A DNA stretch of 64,000 nucleotides, taken from assembly GCF_038502225.1 (NCBI RefSeq), contig NC_091311.1, positions 28,922,352 to 28,986,351 of the forward strand, read 5' to 3'. This DNA is from Cherax quadricarinatus. Taxonomy: Eukaryota; Arthropoda; Malacostraca; Decapoda; Parastacidae. The notes under the pieces are model-generated. The model had not been told where the DNA came from, searched no databases, and saw nothing but the letters and a program-made list of their open reading frames with translations. The position numbers were made by a program, and so were the translations under genes. Each line of letters opens with the position of its first letter. Positions within the stretch are counted from its first letter, which is position 1. Shown piece after piece: positions 22,591 through 31,892 of the stretch.

Positions 22591-22760
22591 ATACAAAGAG
22601 GAAGGCGTAAGGAGAGGAGTATGAGGTAATCAGTCCCTCAGCCTAGAGTCGATGTGTTCAGTCCATCAGTCTTCTACAAGACTGATGGACTGAACACATC
22701 GACTCTAGGCTGAGGGACTGATTACCTCATACTCCTCTCCTTACGCCTTCCTCTTTGTAT

Positions 22761-22796
22761 TGGACTGATGAAGCCACTGTGTGGCGAAACGTTTCC
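22761..22796 (+). ncRNA. Hammerhead-type ribozyme motif (right arm)
   Basis: CTGATGA (22765-22771) is the exact consensus core. Stem II is GCCAC (22773-22777) with GTGGC (22781-22785), then GAAA (22786-22789). ACGT (22789-22792) is self-complementary as a stem III, U22793 is at the cleavage position, and TCC (22794-22796) can pair with GGA (22762-22764) for a short stem I. Confidence 0.7.
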
Positions 22797-22889
22797 TGAA
22801 TAAATATTCCCATATGCTGCATAAGTGTCTCAATCTTCAACTTGTCGGTTTTTCAAACCATTCATCACAATTATCAAGCTGTTATAATA

Positions 22890-22978
22890 GTCTGATGAAG
22901 TCATGAAAAAGAGTTAAACGTTTCTCCGATAATTATCGGAAAAACGTTTAACTCTTTCTCATGACTTCATTAAGCTTT
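22890..22978. repeat. Short near-perfect inverted repeat of PLE type
   Basis: TCTGATGAAGTCATGAAAAA to TCTCCGAT is mirrored after AATT, with AAACGTTT in each arm. It looks like a miniature or rearranged PLE terminus. Confidence 0.6.
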
Positions 22979-23094
22979 AACAGGGCGAAACGTTATCTGC
23001 ATAAACGATAGTTCTGCAACGGGTTTTCTTCTTCACTGTTGTTGATAGAGCGCCATTTAAATCCAACAGAGAATTTGCATAATTAAGTGACATT

Positions 23095-23306
23095 AAAACA
23101 GGGTCAATGACAAGTGCAGTTGCCCACGAGTCAAGTGTTGGATTCATTGCTTTTTGTAGTCTACATGAACAACCTGGATGAAGGAATAAATGAACATATT
23201 CACTGACAAAAAAGAATAGGCTGAAAGTTGATGAGGACACCCAGGAGCTTAGAAATGATCTGATTAAATTCATTGTAATGTCGGAAAAGCGGCAGATGCA
23301 GATGTT
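23095..23306 (+). pseudogene. Diverged LINE RT fragment (family C-like)
   Basis: The plus strand reads roughly LDSLLFVVYMNNLDEGINEH, equivalent to motif B and the following helix of family C. The next bases correspond to a mutated FADD segment and a SEKRQMQM block. A PLE follows at once. A further C-like tail lies at 23700-23872. Confidence 0.55.
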
Positions 23307-23640
23307 GTGTACGAATGGTATATAATACCGACAAGATGAGAGTAAGACACATGTGCAACATCTGGGTATCTTTATTGTAGACGTTTCGCCATCCAGTGGC
23401 TTTATCAATACAAATTCTAGGACATAACTTGAAGACGGTAGAACTATGTACAGAAGATGAGGTAATCAGTCCCTCAACCTAGGAGTAGGTGCGAACAGCA
23501 CCATAGTCGTGGAGATTCTGAAGCAGAAGAAAGAATCCTGGCGCTTATATAGTAACGTCAGGTGAAGCAGACGAGGGCAAATTCACTGGTAGGCGGGATT
23601 CCCCAATGGAAGTAGGTCCTTCCCAAAAAGATGCAGATCA
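23307..23640 (-). mobile_element. Penelope-like terminal repeat, minus orientation
   Basis: It starts with AATGGTATATAATACCGACA and contains GTAGACGTTTCGCCATCCAG followed by TGGCTTTATCAAT. On the minus strand this is a degenerate hammerhead with stem II GCCA/TGGC. A TATATAAG box reads on the minus strand at 23544-23551. The unit is the reverse complement of 28040-28345. Confidence 0.7.
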
Positions 23641-24164
23641 TTACAGCCAGGTATCCCTCACTGAGAGATATCCCTGGAGATATTTCTCACAACAGGTTAG
23701 GCAAGAAAGTTTAAGATGAACGGAACACTGTGTAAGGAAGTCACTGAAGTTAATGCTTAGTGTGATTTTGAGGATGGGATAGGTAAATACATGAATGAAA
23801 ATAGTTTGGTGTGAGTTGTTCTTGTTTTACATAAACAACTCACACCTACTGCAGTGCTCCTTTGTTCTTAAATCCATCCAGTGGTGTGAGTTACTGCATG
23901 ACCTTCCAGTGTGTAAGCTGACAAAATAAGAGAAATTGAGACACTTATGCAGCATATGGGAATCTTTATTCAGGAAACGTTTCGCCACACAGTGGCTTCA
24001 TCAGTCAAACCATTCATCACAACTGTCAGACACTGCGGCATCATGGGATCTTGTTACAAAGAATTCTTCAACACTTGTTCAACCTTTGGACGAAGACCTA
24101 CTTCGACTAGTGGATGGTACCACTATGACCCCGCCTCCGCCTGCTTCACCTCACCTCACTACAG

Positions 24165-24172
24165 TATATAAG
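24165..24172 (+). promoter_or_regulatory. TATA-like box in a PLE terminal unit
   Basis: TATATAAG lies about 125 bp upstream of the hammerhead motif. The same arrangement occurs at 28157-28164 and on the minus strand at 23544-23551. Confidence 0.45.
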
Positions 24173-24291
24173 CCACGTCTACGGCCCTATGCTGTACATT
24201 CTACAAGATTGATGGACTGAACACATCGACTCCAGGTTGAGGGACTGATTACCTCATACTCCTCCTCTCCTTACGCCTTCCTCTTTGTATT

Positions 24292-24326
24292 GGACTGATG
24301 AAGCCACTGTGTGGCGAAACGTTTCC
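24292..24326 (+). ncRNA. Hammerhead-type ribozyme motif
   Basis: GGACTGATGA, stem II GCCAC-TGT-GTGGC, GAAACGTTTCC. The motif is identical to 22761-22796. Confidence 0.7.
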
Positions 24327-24404
24327 TGAATAAAGATTCCCATATGCTGCATAAGTGTCTCAATCTTCAACTTGTCGGTTTTTTCAAACCATTCATCACA
24401 ATAA

Positions 24405-24725
24405 GAGAACATTGTATCAACATCCGTGGCCCCAGACTGTTCACCATCTCTCCAAGAGTTATCAGAAGCAATGCTGGGTCTTCAAGAGGAACTGGACAGG
24501 TATCTCCACCAGGAGCCAAATCAACCAGGCTGTGATGGATGTGGGCCAGCGGACCGCCAGCAGCATTATAATCAAGTAAAGCGCTAAACCGACAAGAGTC
24601 ATGCAACCCAGCAGCAATAGCATGGCTGATCAGGCAAGCACCAATAAGACAAGCCTAGCCCTTCGGGTTCCGGGAGAAGGAAAAACTCTCGAAACTAATC
24701 AAAGGTAAAGATAAATGTGAAGTGG
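24405..24725 (+). mobile_element. LINE family D, 3' end (relative of A)
   Basis: Translated with frameshifts, it gives a LQEELDRYLHQEPNQPGCDG-like segment parallel to FKRELDRYLKSVPDQPGCGS of family A. It is followed by an AGCGCTAAACCGACAAG block and a 3' end GAAAAACTCTCGAAACTAAT...AAAGGTAAAG. Confidence 0.6.
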
Positions 24726-24769
24726 TCGAAATGTCGTCAATAAAGAATTTCATAATACTGTAATTTGTG

Positions 24770-25099
24770 ATAAATTAGACACATGTGCAACTCTTGGGTA
24801 TCTTTATTGAGGAAACTTTTCGCCACACAGTGGCTTCATCAGTCCATACATAGGAGAAACTTGAAGAACAGGAGGAGAATGAGGTAATCAGTCCCTCAAC
24901 CTTGAGTCGATGTGTTCAGTCCATCGACTCAAGGTTGAGGGACTGATTACCTCATTCTCCTCCAGTTCTTCAAGTTTCTCCTATGTATGGACTGATGAAG
25001 CCACTGTGTGGCGAAACGTTTCCTCAATAAAGATACCCAAGAGTTGCACATGTGTCTAATTTATCAACATGTCGGTTCTCTGAACCATTCATCTACAAA
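24770..25099. mobile_element. Penelope-like foldback element with 13-bp target-site duplication
   Basis: Two arms of about 145 bp meet near 24919. The right end is extended by ATGTCGGTTCTCTGAACCAT. ACTGTAATTTGTG occurs at 24757-24769 and 25100-25112. The left-arm hammerhead has AAGT in place of ACGT; the right-arm motif is intact. No ORF. Confidence 0.85.
24988..25023 (+). ncRNA. Hammerhead-type ribozyme motif
   Basis: CTGATGA at 24992-24998, stem II GCCAC/GTGGC, GAAACGTTTCC. The core is consensus-perfect. Confidence 0.7.
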
Positions 25100-25496
25100 A
25101 CTGTAATTTGTGTTTCTTTATCATCGTTTTATTATCTTATTTTATTACCTATGTCCTACCAGTGGAGTGAAATGTGTCATTATGCTTTCCAGTAGTGTCG
25201 ACTAAATACATATCATGTCCTTCCATTGGTGGAAATAAGCATATATAATTATCTTTCCAGTGGTGTGAAATGACTTCATATTATATCCTTCCAGTGGTGT
25301 AACTCTGTTATAATTTGCCGTAACTGCAGAACACAACAGCTGAAACCCACATGGAAATAAATGGTATAAAATACCGACACAATGGCAATATAAACACAAA
25401 TGCAGTATAATGTGATCCTTTATTGACTACGTTTCGCCCACACAGTGGGCTTTTTCAAGTCACAAACAGAACTACCTGGGGTGGAAGGAACGCGAG

Positions 25497-25504
25497 TATT
25501 TATA
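25497..25504 (-). promoter_or_regulatory. TATA-like box (left arm)
   Basis: TATAAATA on the minus strand, mirror image of 26474-26481. Confidence 0.4.
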
Positions 25505-25615
25505 GTCCGGCTGAGGTCAGGTGATGATGTACCGAGTTGGGTTGTAGAGTCTAAAAACTTGGGTAGCTTGGAAAGGAGACTGGACAAGTTTGTGAGCAGA
25601 CCTTCTACAGTGTTC

Positions 25616-25897
25616 TTATGTGGGATAGCGATGAAGAAGTTTCTTGGCAAGTGGTTCAGCTATGTTATAGAAGCCACTATTCTGGTTGAAGTTGTCGGAT
25701 ATAGAAATAAGTGATGATTCCAGGATTCTTCGGTATTGAGTGTTGTCTTCTGTGGCGATAAGTCTTGAGTTTCTGTAGTTTATCAAGTGGTTGTGTGAAT
25801 TACGGTGTTGTACGCAGGCATTCCTTGTGTCGTCAGACCTGCTTGCGTATTGGTGTTCTGAAATACGTGTTTGGAGGTCCCTTGATGTTTCGCCCAC
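25616..25897 (-). CDS. GIY-YIG endonuclease domain of a Penelope-like element (left arm)
   Basis: The 93 residues are identical to the right-arm copy at 26081-26362, read outward on the minus strand. The first listed codon is GTG within the domain. The frame is open further upstream and includes GVYIIPCNDCNKLYVGETSR. It has the GVY and LYVG tyrosine motifs and the RISEH motif that holds the catalytic Arg. A full PLE protein would have an RT N-terminal to this domain; here the palindrome centre replaces it. Confidence 0.8.
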   Translation of the reverse strand: MGETSRDLQTRISEHQYASRSDDTRNACVQHRNSHNHLINYRNSRLIATEDNTQYRRILESSLISISDNFNQNSGFYNIAEPLAKKLLHRYPT

Positions 25898-26035
25898 GTA
25901 TAACTTGTTGCAGTCATTACAAGGGATTATGTATACCCCAACATCTTTGCCAAAACATCATTCCAAGTATCTACCTCCACAACCACGACCATCAAGGACA
26001 TCACCAGTAGTAGGCAGGACAAGCCTCCATCCTCT

Positions 26036-26362
26036 GCAGGGGTATACATAATCCCTTGTAATGACTGCAACAAGTTATACGTGGGCGAAACATCAAGGGA
26101 CCTCCAAACACGTATTTCAGAACACCAATACGCAAGCAGGTCTGACGACACAAGGAATGCCTGCGTACAACACCGTAATTCACACAACCACTTGATAAAC
26201 TACAGAAACTCAAGACTTATCGCCACAGAAGACAACACTCAATACCGAAGAATCCTGGAATCATCACTTATTTCTATATCCGACAACTTCAACCAGAATA
26301 GTGGCTTCTATAACATAGCTGAACCACTTGCCAAGAAACTTCTTCATCGCTATCCCACATAA
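26036..26362 (+). CDS. GIY-YIG endonuclease domain of a Penelope-like element (right arm)
   Basis: The reading starts within the open frame before the domain because the frame stays open through the palindrome spacer; no good ATG is seen. It shows AGVYIIPCNDC with a CxxC pair of the kind found in PLE nucleases, LYVGETSRDLQTRISEH (GIY-YIG motif and catalytic Arg) and a later His-rich HRNSHNHL, ending LLHRYPT-stop at 26362. PLE-type GIY-YIG domains nick target DNA during retrotransposition. RT is missing, so this is a domain-only ORF, perhaps supplied in trans or simply a relic. Confidence 0.8.
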   Translation, partial: AGVYIIPCNDCNKLYVGETSRDLQTRISEHQYASRSDDTRNACVQHRNSHNHLINYRNSRLIATEDNTQYRRILESSLISISDNFNQNSGFYNIAEPLAKKLLHRYPT

Positions 26363-26473
26363 GAACACTGTAGAAGGTCTGCTCACAAACTTGTCCAGTC
26401 TCCTTTCCAAGCTACCCAAGTTTTTAGACTCTACAACCCAACTCGGTACATCATCACCTGACCTCAGCCGGAC

Positions 26474-26481
26474 TATAAATA
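26474..26481 (+). promoter_or_regulatory. TATA-like box (right arm)
   Basis: TATAAATA lies after the GIY-YIG ORF and about 40 bp before the terminal hammerhead-like motif. This fits a promoter in the terminal repeat of a PLE. Initiation is inferred only. Confidence 0.45.
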
Positions 26482-26515
26482 CTCGCGTTCCTTCCACCCC
26501 AGGTAGTTCTGTTTG

Positions 26516-26554
26516 TGACTTGAAAAAGCCCACTGTGTGGGCGAAACGTAGTCA
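26516..26554 (+). ncRNA. Degenerate hammerhead-like motif at the palindrome end
   Basis: Stem II is GCCCAC (26528-26533) with GTGGGC (26537-26542), then GAAACGT (26543-26549). TGACT (26516-26520) can pair with AGTCA (26550-26554) as stem I. The CUGAUGA core is altered to roughly TGAAAAA, so self-cleavage is doubtful. Confidence 0.5.
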
Positions 26555-26649
26555 ATAAAGGATCACATTATACTGCATTTATGAAACCCACATACCTCCG
26601 CAGTGGAGTTATGTAACCAAAAGATTCATTCAGCAAGATTATATATTTG

Positions 26650-26960
26650 ACACATGTGCAACACTTGGGTATCTTTATTGAGGAAACGTTTCGCCACATT
26701 GTTGTATAAACCTTGGTAATAGATACCGATAAGTTAATTTAGAAAGACTCGCAAGCGAACACTAGGAGATATTTATGAGTAAACGTTACGGTCCTGGGAT
26801 CTTGATATCACTTCTCTGTATGTTAAAAGTAATCAAGGTCCCAGGACCGAAACGTTTTCTAAATAAATAAGTCTCAGTGTTTGCTTACGTGTCTTTCTAG
26901 ACCATAGCCAAGTGATGCACATGTGTCTAATTAATCAACTTGTCGATTCACTGAACCATT
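26650..26960. mobile_element. PLE terminus interrupted by a second small foldback
   Basis: A minus-oriented terminus (TTTATTGAGGAAACGTTTCG) is cut at about 26700. Its tail (GCACATGTGTCTAATTAATC, CTTGTCGATTCACTGAACCA) returns after 26910. Between them lies an inverted pair with AAACGTTACGGTCCTGGGA and CAAGGTCCCAGGACCGAAAC, the latter having hammerhead-like stem II GGTCC/GGACC. Confidence 0.55.
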
Positions 26961-27266
26961 TGTCTTCATACAGTAAGAGTTCCAGTGGTGTGAGCAGCCA
27001 GCTACACTGTATATCCCTCTAGTAATAAAAATAAATGTGATGTATAGAATTTACAATGCTCTCCCAGAAACAAAGCCTCCATATATTTTTTAACTTTTGC
27101 CATTAAAGTGGCTAGTTTATTTTGCACCTTATATATATTTCTGTGGGAAATAGAACAAGAACATTATGGCTCTACAAAGGACTATATACAGCCTTGAATA
27201 TAGATACATAGGATATATTCCTCTGATTCTGGTTATGGGAAGAACTTCCAGTCAATAATTGAAAAG

Positions 27267-27267
<1 letters not shown>

Positions 27268-27336
<69 letters not shown>
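27268..27336. repeat. (ATT)n microsatellite
   Basis: About 23 ATT units. The poly-I frame over it is an artefact. Confidence 0.95.
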
Positions 27337-27370
27337 GTGATGAAAATTAGATATATGAAGTCTACCTACC

Positions 27371-27944
27371 TGGTGGGTATTCCGGGGATCAACTCCCCCG
27401 CGGTCCGGTCTACGACCAGGCCTTCTGGTGAATCAGAGCCAGATCAACTAGGCTGTTACTGCTGACCGCACGTTGTCCAACGTACGAATCACAGCCCGGC
27501 TGATCCGGCACTGACTTTAGGTATCTGTCCAGCTCCCTCTTGAAGACAACCAAGGATCTATTAGTATGTCCCCTTATGGCTGATGGGAGACTGTTAAACA
27601 GTCTTGAGCCCCGGACACTTATTGTTTTCTCTTAGTGTACTAATGGCGCCCCTATTTTTCATTGGGCGTATGTTGCACCGCCTGCCAAGTCTTTTGCTTT
27701 CGTAGGGAGTGATTTGTGTGTGCAGAATAGGGACCAGTCCCTCTAGAAATTTCCAGGTATAGATTATGATGTATCTCTCTCGCTTGCGCTCCAGTGAGTA
27801 CAAGTCAAGTGCTTCCAAGCATTCCCAGTGGTCAAGGTGTTTGATGGAACTAATATGTGCAGTAAAGGTTCTCTGTACATTCTCTAGATTTGCGATTTCA
27901 CCTGTCTTGAATGGATACTTTAATGTAAGCAGTATTCCAGCCTA
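27371..27944 (-). mobile_element. LINE family A, diverged 3' portion (copy A5)
   Basis: The GC-rich 3' UTR and RT C-terminal coding sequence are present, with a 74-codon open stretch at 27594-27818 (MEALDLYSLERKRERYIIIY). It is more diverged than A2 or A4 and ends abruptly at a PLE terminus at 27945. Confidence 0.8.
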
Positions 27945-28350
27945 GGGTATCTTTATTGTAGACGTTTCGCCAACCAGTAGCTTTATCAATAAAAATTCAA
28001 GGACATAACTGGAAAACATTAGAACATCAACATGACCTTCTACATGGCTACTACAACTTACCCATCCCTTTGGGTATGACCTACTTCCACTGGGGAATCC
28101 CACCTACCAGTGACTTGGCCCTCGTCTGCTACCAGTCCCACTCCACCTAACGTTAGTATATAAGCGCCTCTGCTTCAGAATCTTCACGACTACGGTGCTC
28201 TTCACACCAACTCCAAGGCTGAGGGACTGATCACCTCATCTTTTGTATATAGTTCTGTCTTCAAATCATGTCCTAGAATCTGTAGCGATAAAACCACTGG
28301 ATGGCGAAACGTCTACAATAAAGATACCCAGGTGTTGCACATGTGTCTCA
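27945..28350. mobile_element. Penelope-like element with two inverted termini and unique middle
   Basis: Left minus terminus GTAGACGTTTCGCCAACCAG; right plus terminus CCACTGGATGGCGAAACGTC with an AATAAAGATACCCAGGTGTT tail. Hammerhead cores are degenerate (GCGATAA in place of CTGATGA). TATATAAG lies at 28157-28164. Confidence 0.7.
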
Positions 28351-28454
28351 GTTTTCATCATATACTAAAGGTTGTCATTATTATTATTATTATAAAATAT
28401 CTTTAATAAGTGATGCATAGTAGGATTTCTGTACTGCCCTTATTTTCTTATGAA

Positions 28455-28697
28455 TAAAATGGGTTCATGTTGGAAAACATTAGATTTAGAAAGGATAATG
28501 GAAAGCAGCTTTTTGATAACAGTTGAGGATGAATGGAACAAGCTCCCGAGTAACGTCATTGAGGCGGCTAAAACGTTGTGTAGTTATTGTGTAGTTACAT
28601 AACTAATATGAGTGAGTGTGGGTGGGTGTAAGTTGGACCCAACTGGCTTGGGCCAGTAGGCCTGCTGCAGTGCTCCTCCTTTCTTATGTTCTTAAGA
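28455..28697 (+). mobile_element. LINE family C, 3' end fragment
   Basis: Shows the ENIRFRKDNGKQLFDN-like tail with frameshifts, then GTGGGTGGGTGTAAGTTGGA, GGGCCAGTAGGCC and a terminal TTCTTATGTTCTTA. Confidence 0.75.
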
Positions 28698-28699
28698 TA

Positions 28700-30180
28700 A
28701 CATTAATCGCAGAGATCCGGTAAACACTTTTTCTCTTACATGTTGTAAACATCCGTCACCTGCTTTACCATGGCATATACAGGGCATTATTACACGGGCA
28801 TTATTCTTCGATACTTATTTCAGGCTATTATATTAATGGGCGTAAGAGGAATCAAATACCGACAAATAAAAAAAAAACACTCAGAGGCAGACTGAACACT
28901 GGCAACATTTCGCTTGGTGACCAAGAGAAACGTTGTCTTTATTTCGTATCATATTAATGCATAACCGCCACAGTAAAGGGGAAATTATCGAAGATAAATT
29001 GATTTATAATGAACATCCAGCATAAGACTAGTTATTTTTTGCCTGAAGAGTTCTCTCTCTCTAAAGTGTACACTTTTTTTTCCCCCTGGGTGTAGAGGAG
29101 AGGCATTGTTCATTGAACTTGGCCTCTGTTGCTAAGATCATTTTAAATACGAAGGTAAAGTAAGATGGCTGTTGCATTCTCGGGTGACTCAAAGGCCCCT
29201 TGAACCCATGTGGGATACGGTTTGACCTTCCTCAAAGCCGCCTCAGAAGAGAAGGCCAAGTCACTTCTGTTAACGAGGAGTCATCCGCCCCACCAAAACA
29301 AAGTAGGGTATTCTTTGAATGACACCGCTGATGTGTTACCAAAGGCCTCCCTGGGTTCGTCACGTGGGTCCCTGAATACAGGACCTGTCCACACTATTTA
29401 TTACCCGTGTGTCCGGTAGCACCACCTTACCAGCTCGTCACTCTTCGCTCTCACCACCTCTCCTTTTGTTAGCAGTCGGCCCCCTCCACATGTTTTACCG
29501 ACTTCGGCCATTCCTTCTTCAGGTATAAGATTCAGAAAGGTTCTTCACTGAGCGAAGATGCTTCTCCTCGCCCTCTTGCATGGTATACGATTAATGCAAA
29601 ACGAAGACTTTTAACCTTCTGTTATTTGTATCTCTTATTTTCACGTAAGAGACGCGAGATTTCTCTTATTTGTGTATCTTATTTGCGCGAGAAAGACGCC
29701 AAACTAAGGTCCAGTGTACTCTCTTAAATACGACATTTTGTGTTTGCATGCGGGTTCTCTGAGTGTCGCCAGCCAGAAAGAATGACCCTAACATAAACAC
29801 ACAGCTGACAGCAGGTCATCCCCTCGACCACAGCAAACAGCAGAGGCTATTCGTAAATCTTGCCTTTCCTCTTCCAGAAAAGGTCCCAGACATCACCACA
29901 GCTGTTGTATGTCCATCACCAATTAAAATTTATTACCCTTCACCTTTCGACAGTTATTAGACCATACAAATGACCCCCGTAATTTATAATACGCTCCCTG
30001 GGGCTTTGGTAGTGGAAGTTAGGTGATACCACTACCTGTAAAACTGAGTCAAGAACAAAAATATTTTCTGCGCCGCCTCGCTTCCACGAATTTCATCTCG
30101 TTTAAAACACATACGAACATATATTCAATGTTTAAAGACTGAGTTGCGAGGAGAAAGTTGTATAGTAAGTCAGGAGGAAG
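28700..30180. other. Unassigned sequence
   Basis: No LINE or PLE coding signal except a short AAACGTTGTC-type hairpin near 28890-28945 (CATTTCGCTTGGTGACCAAG). Frames up to 69 codons resemble no known protein. Confidence 0.4.
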
Positions 30181-30269
30181 GAAAATGTGTTGGTAATTCT
30201 CTGCAGAGCGACATGTCGTATCAAGAGAAGCGTCTTTGGTGGGGCCGCGTTTATGGTGTGACTCCTATT

Positions 30270-30640
30270 GTGGATCTTCTTATTTACCACCATCACCAGC
30301 CCTCGTCTCTCATCCTTGCCCCTTCCCCACCATTCCTCCATCACCACCAGCACTACCATTTACCTCACCTTCTCCACCGTCTTCGACCTCTCCACCACCA
30401 AGTTACTCACCTCCACAATCTTCTTTTCCTCCCTGCCACTAGTATCTTCACCATCATCACCACCACTATCATCGTCGAAACCCCCACAACCACTAGCACC
30501 ATCATCATCACATCTACCCAATCCATCACTACCACCACTACCACTATCACTGCCTCGACATCGCCCCCACTGAAAAAATAACAATCTTAATTCGCCCGAA
30601 ACGCAGTGCATTTTGGATATAAGTAAATCAAACATGTATG

Positions 30641-30676
<36 letters not shown>
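30270..30676. repeat. CAC/ACC-rich simple sequence and poly-A
   Basis: 30285-30570 is an imperfect CCACCA/TCACCA tract giving T/S/P/H-rich frames of 101-145 codons. 30640-30676 is poly-A. Confidence 0.8.
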
Positions 30677-30677
<1 letters not shown>

Positions 30678-30679
30678 AA

Positions 30680-31380
30680 TGCTCCCATTACTCTAAGATA
30701 AAAAGAGAAGAATCTTGTAGCTATTGGTGATGACCTTAAGTACAGTAAATAAAGTCTATCTGCGAGCAGATAGGTATGTTTCAAATAGAGAAATTTAGAG
30801 TCCAAAACACTAGATACAGCATTTACATACCCTAATATATTTTTCATACTATATCTTAAATATATTCGGTGTTTGTCTCCGAATTCCATAAAAATGAAAA
30901 TAAATCAGAGACTAGCAAAAAGCTCATTCCTTCAACAATAACCAAATTATATTAAGAGTCAAAGCACTTAAAGACATCTATTTTAAACGCCGAGGGACTG
31001 ATTACCGCATATTTCACTGTAAACATACATCAACTTGATAAAGAAAGGTAAACTACAAGCTCTTATTCGAATCATTAAGATACTAACAAAGTTGATGATC
31101 TAACAATGTGATACACAGAAAAAAAAATGAAATGTAAAGTGATTCCACAACAGAAAAAAATAAAATTATGAAGTGCGATGTGGAGTACTAATGTGTGAAG
31201 ATTTTTTTGTTGAAATATAAAACAGTAAAAACAGACTGGTAACTAAATTTGTAAGTGCAAAATCAATATACTCCTTCCAAAAAAAAAAAAAAAAGTTGAA
31301 CAACAACTTTTAGCTGGATACAATACAGAGGTGATTGTGCTTAAGGGAAGGCTAACTGCCCGAGCAATAATTGATAACAG
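30680..31380. other. AT-rich unassigned sequence
   Basis: No ORF or recognisable repeat family. Short A runs occur at 31120 and 31280. Confidence 0.4.
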
Positions 31381-31382
31381 CA

Positions 31383-31680
31383 TTGCGTAGCTCGATTGCT
31401 AGCGCATTCAGCTCACACGTTGAGGCCCAAGGTTCGATCCCTGGTAAGGGTAGAAACATTAGGATGTGTTTCCTTAAGACACCTGCTGTTGCTGTTCACC
31501 CATTAGTAAAATGGGTACCTGGGTGTTAGTTGACTAGTGTGGGTCGTATCCTGGGGACAAAATTGACCTAATGCGCAGGAAATGCTCTGCATAATAAGGG
31601 GCTTTCTATACAGAAGTATGCCAGTGACGTCAGCTAGGACTGCATACCTTGTACATGTAGAAATAAAAATTATCATCTTA
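31383..31680 (+). mobile_element. tRNA-derived SINE
   Basis: Pol III-type boxes: A box TAGCTCGATTGCTAGCGCA (31388-31406) and exact B box GGTTCGATCCC (31431-31441) with normal tRNA spacing. The body holds GTACCTGGGTGTTAGTTGAC and GTGGGTCGTATCCTGGGGAC, and the tail ends GTACATGTAGAAATAAA. Inverted copies at 34285-34470, 39655-39970, 52075-52210 and 58065-58195 share the body. Confidence 0.85.
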
Positions 31681-31759
31681 ATGGAAGACAATTATTTTAG
31701 ATTATTAGGATTTAAGTTCCACTCAGGACGTAGTTGTAGTAAGAGTAGTGGTAATGGTG

Positions 31760-31761
31760 GA

Positions 31762-31818
<57 letters not shown>
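31760..31818. repeat. (ATT)n microsatellite
   Basis: About 19 ATT units. Confidence 0.95.
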
Positions 31819-31820
<2 letters not shown>

Positions 31821-31892
31821 GAGCAGCAGCAAAAGAAGTGAAAGTAACAGTAGAATTATTTATTATTATTAATAAATCATCAATAATCATAA

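Larger units (their letters stand above)
22514..22870. mobile_element. Penelope-like foldback element with 11-bp target-site duplication
   Basis: Arms of about 165 bp meet at a CTAC loop (22674-22677). TTATCAAGCTG occurs at 22503-22513 and 22871-22881. The right end extends past the arm as CTTGTCGGTTTTTCAAACCA, a terminus seen in other copies. No ORF. Outward-facing hammerhead motifs lie in each arm. Confidence 0.85.
23935..24399. mobile_element. Penelope-like foldback element with internal sequence and 10-bp target-site duplication
   Basis: The left terminus (minus hammerhead at 23972-24006) and right terminus (plus hammerhead at 24292-24326) flank about 280 bp of non-palindromic sequence. 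AATAAGAGAA occurs at 23925-23934 and 24400-24409. TATATAAG at 24165-24172 is a possible core promoter. The 94- and 74-codon frames inside resemble nothing known. Confidence 0.75.
25353..26581. mobile_element. Palindromic Penelope-like element with two head-to-head GIY-YIG domains
   Basis: Arms 25398-25939 and 26039-26580 are 542-bp inverted repeats, apparently identical over the coding part, around a 99-bp spacer. TGAAACCCACAT occurs at 25341-25352 and 26582-26593, consistent with one insertion event. The left end has an extra 45 bp with GGTATAAAATACCGACAC. Each arm carries a GIY-YIG ORF, then a TATA-like box, then a degenerate hammerhead at its outer end. No RT is present, so mobilisation would need an autonomous PLE elsewhere. 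Confidence 0.85.

Noticed and set aside
25765..26213. Frames of 81-86 codons with CVNYGVVRRHSLCRQ on both strands
   Set aside because: Antisense shadows of the two GIY-YIG ORFs. Their duplication reflects the palindrome.
30144..30581. 145-codon Thr/Ser/His-rich frame
   Set aside because: Derived from CCACCA/TCACCA simple sequence; several frames are open at once.
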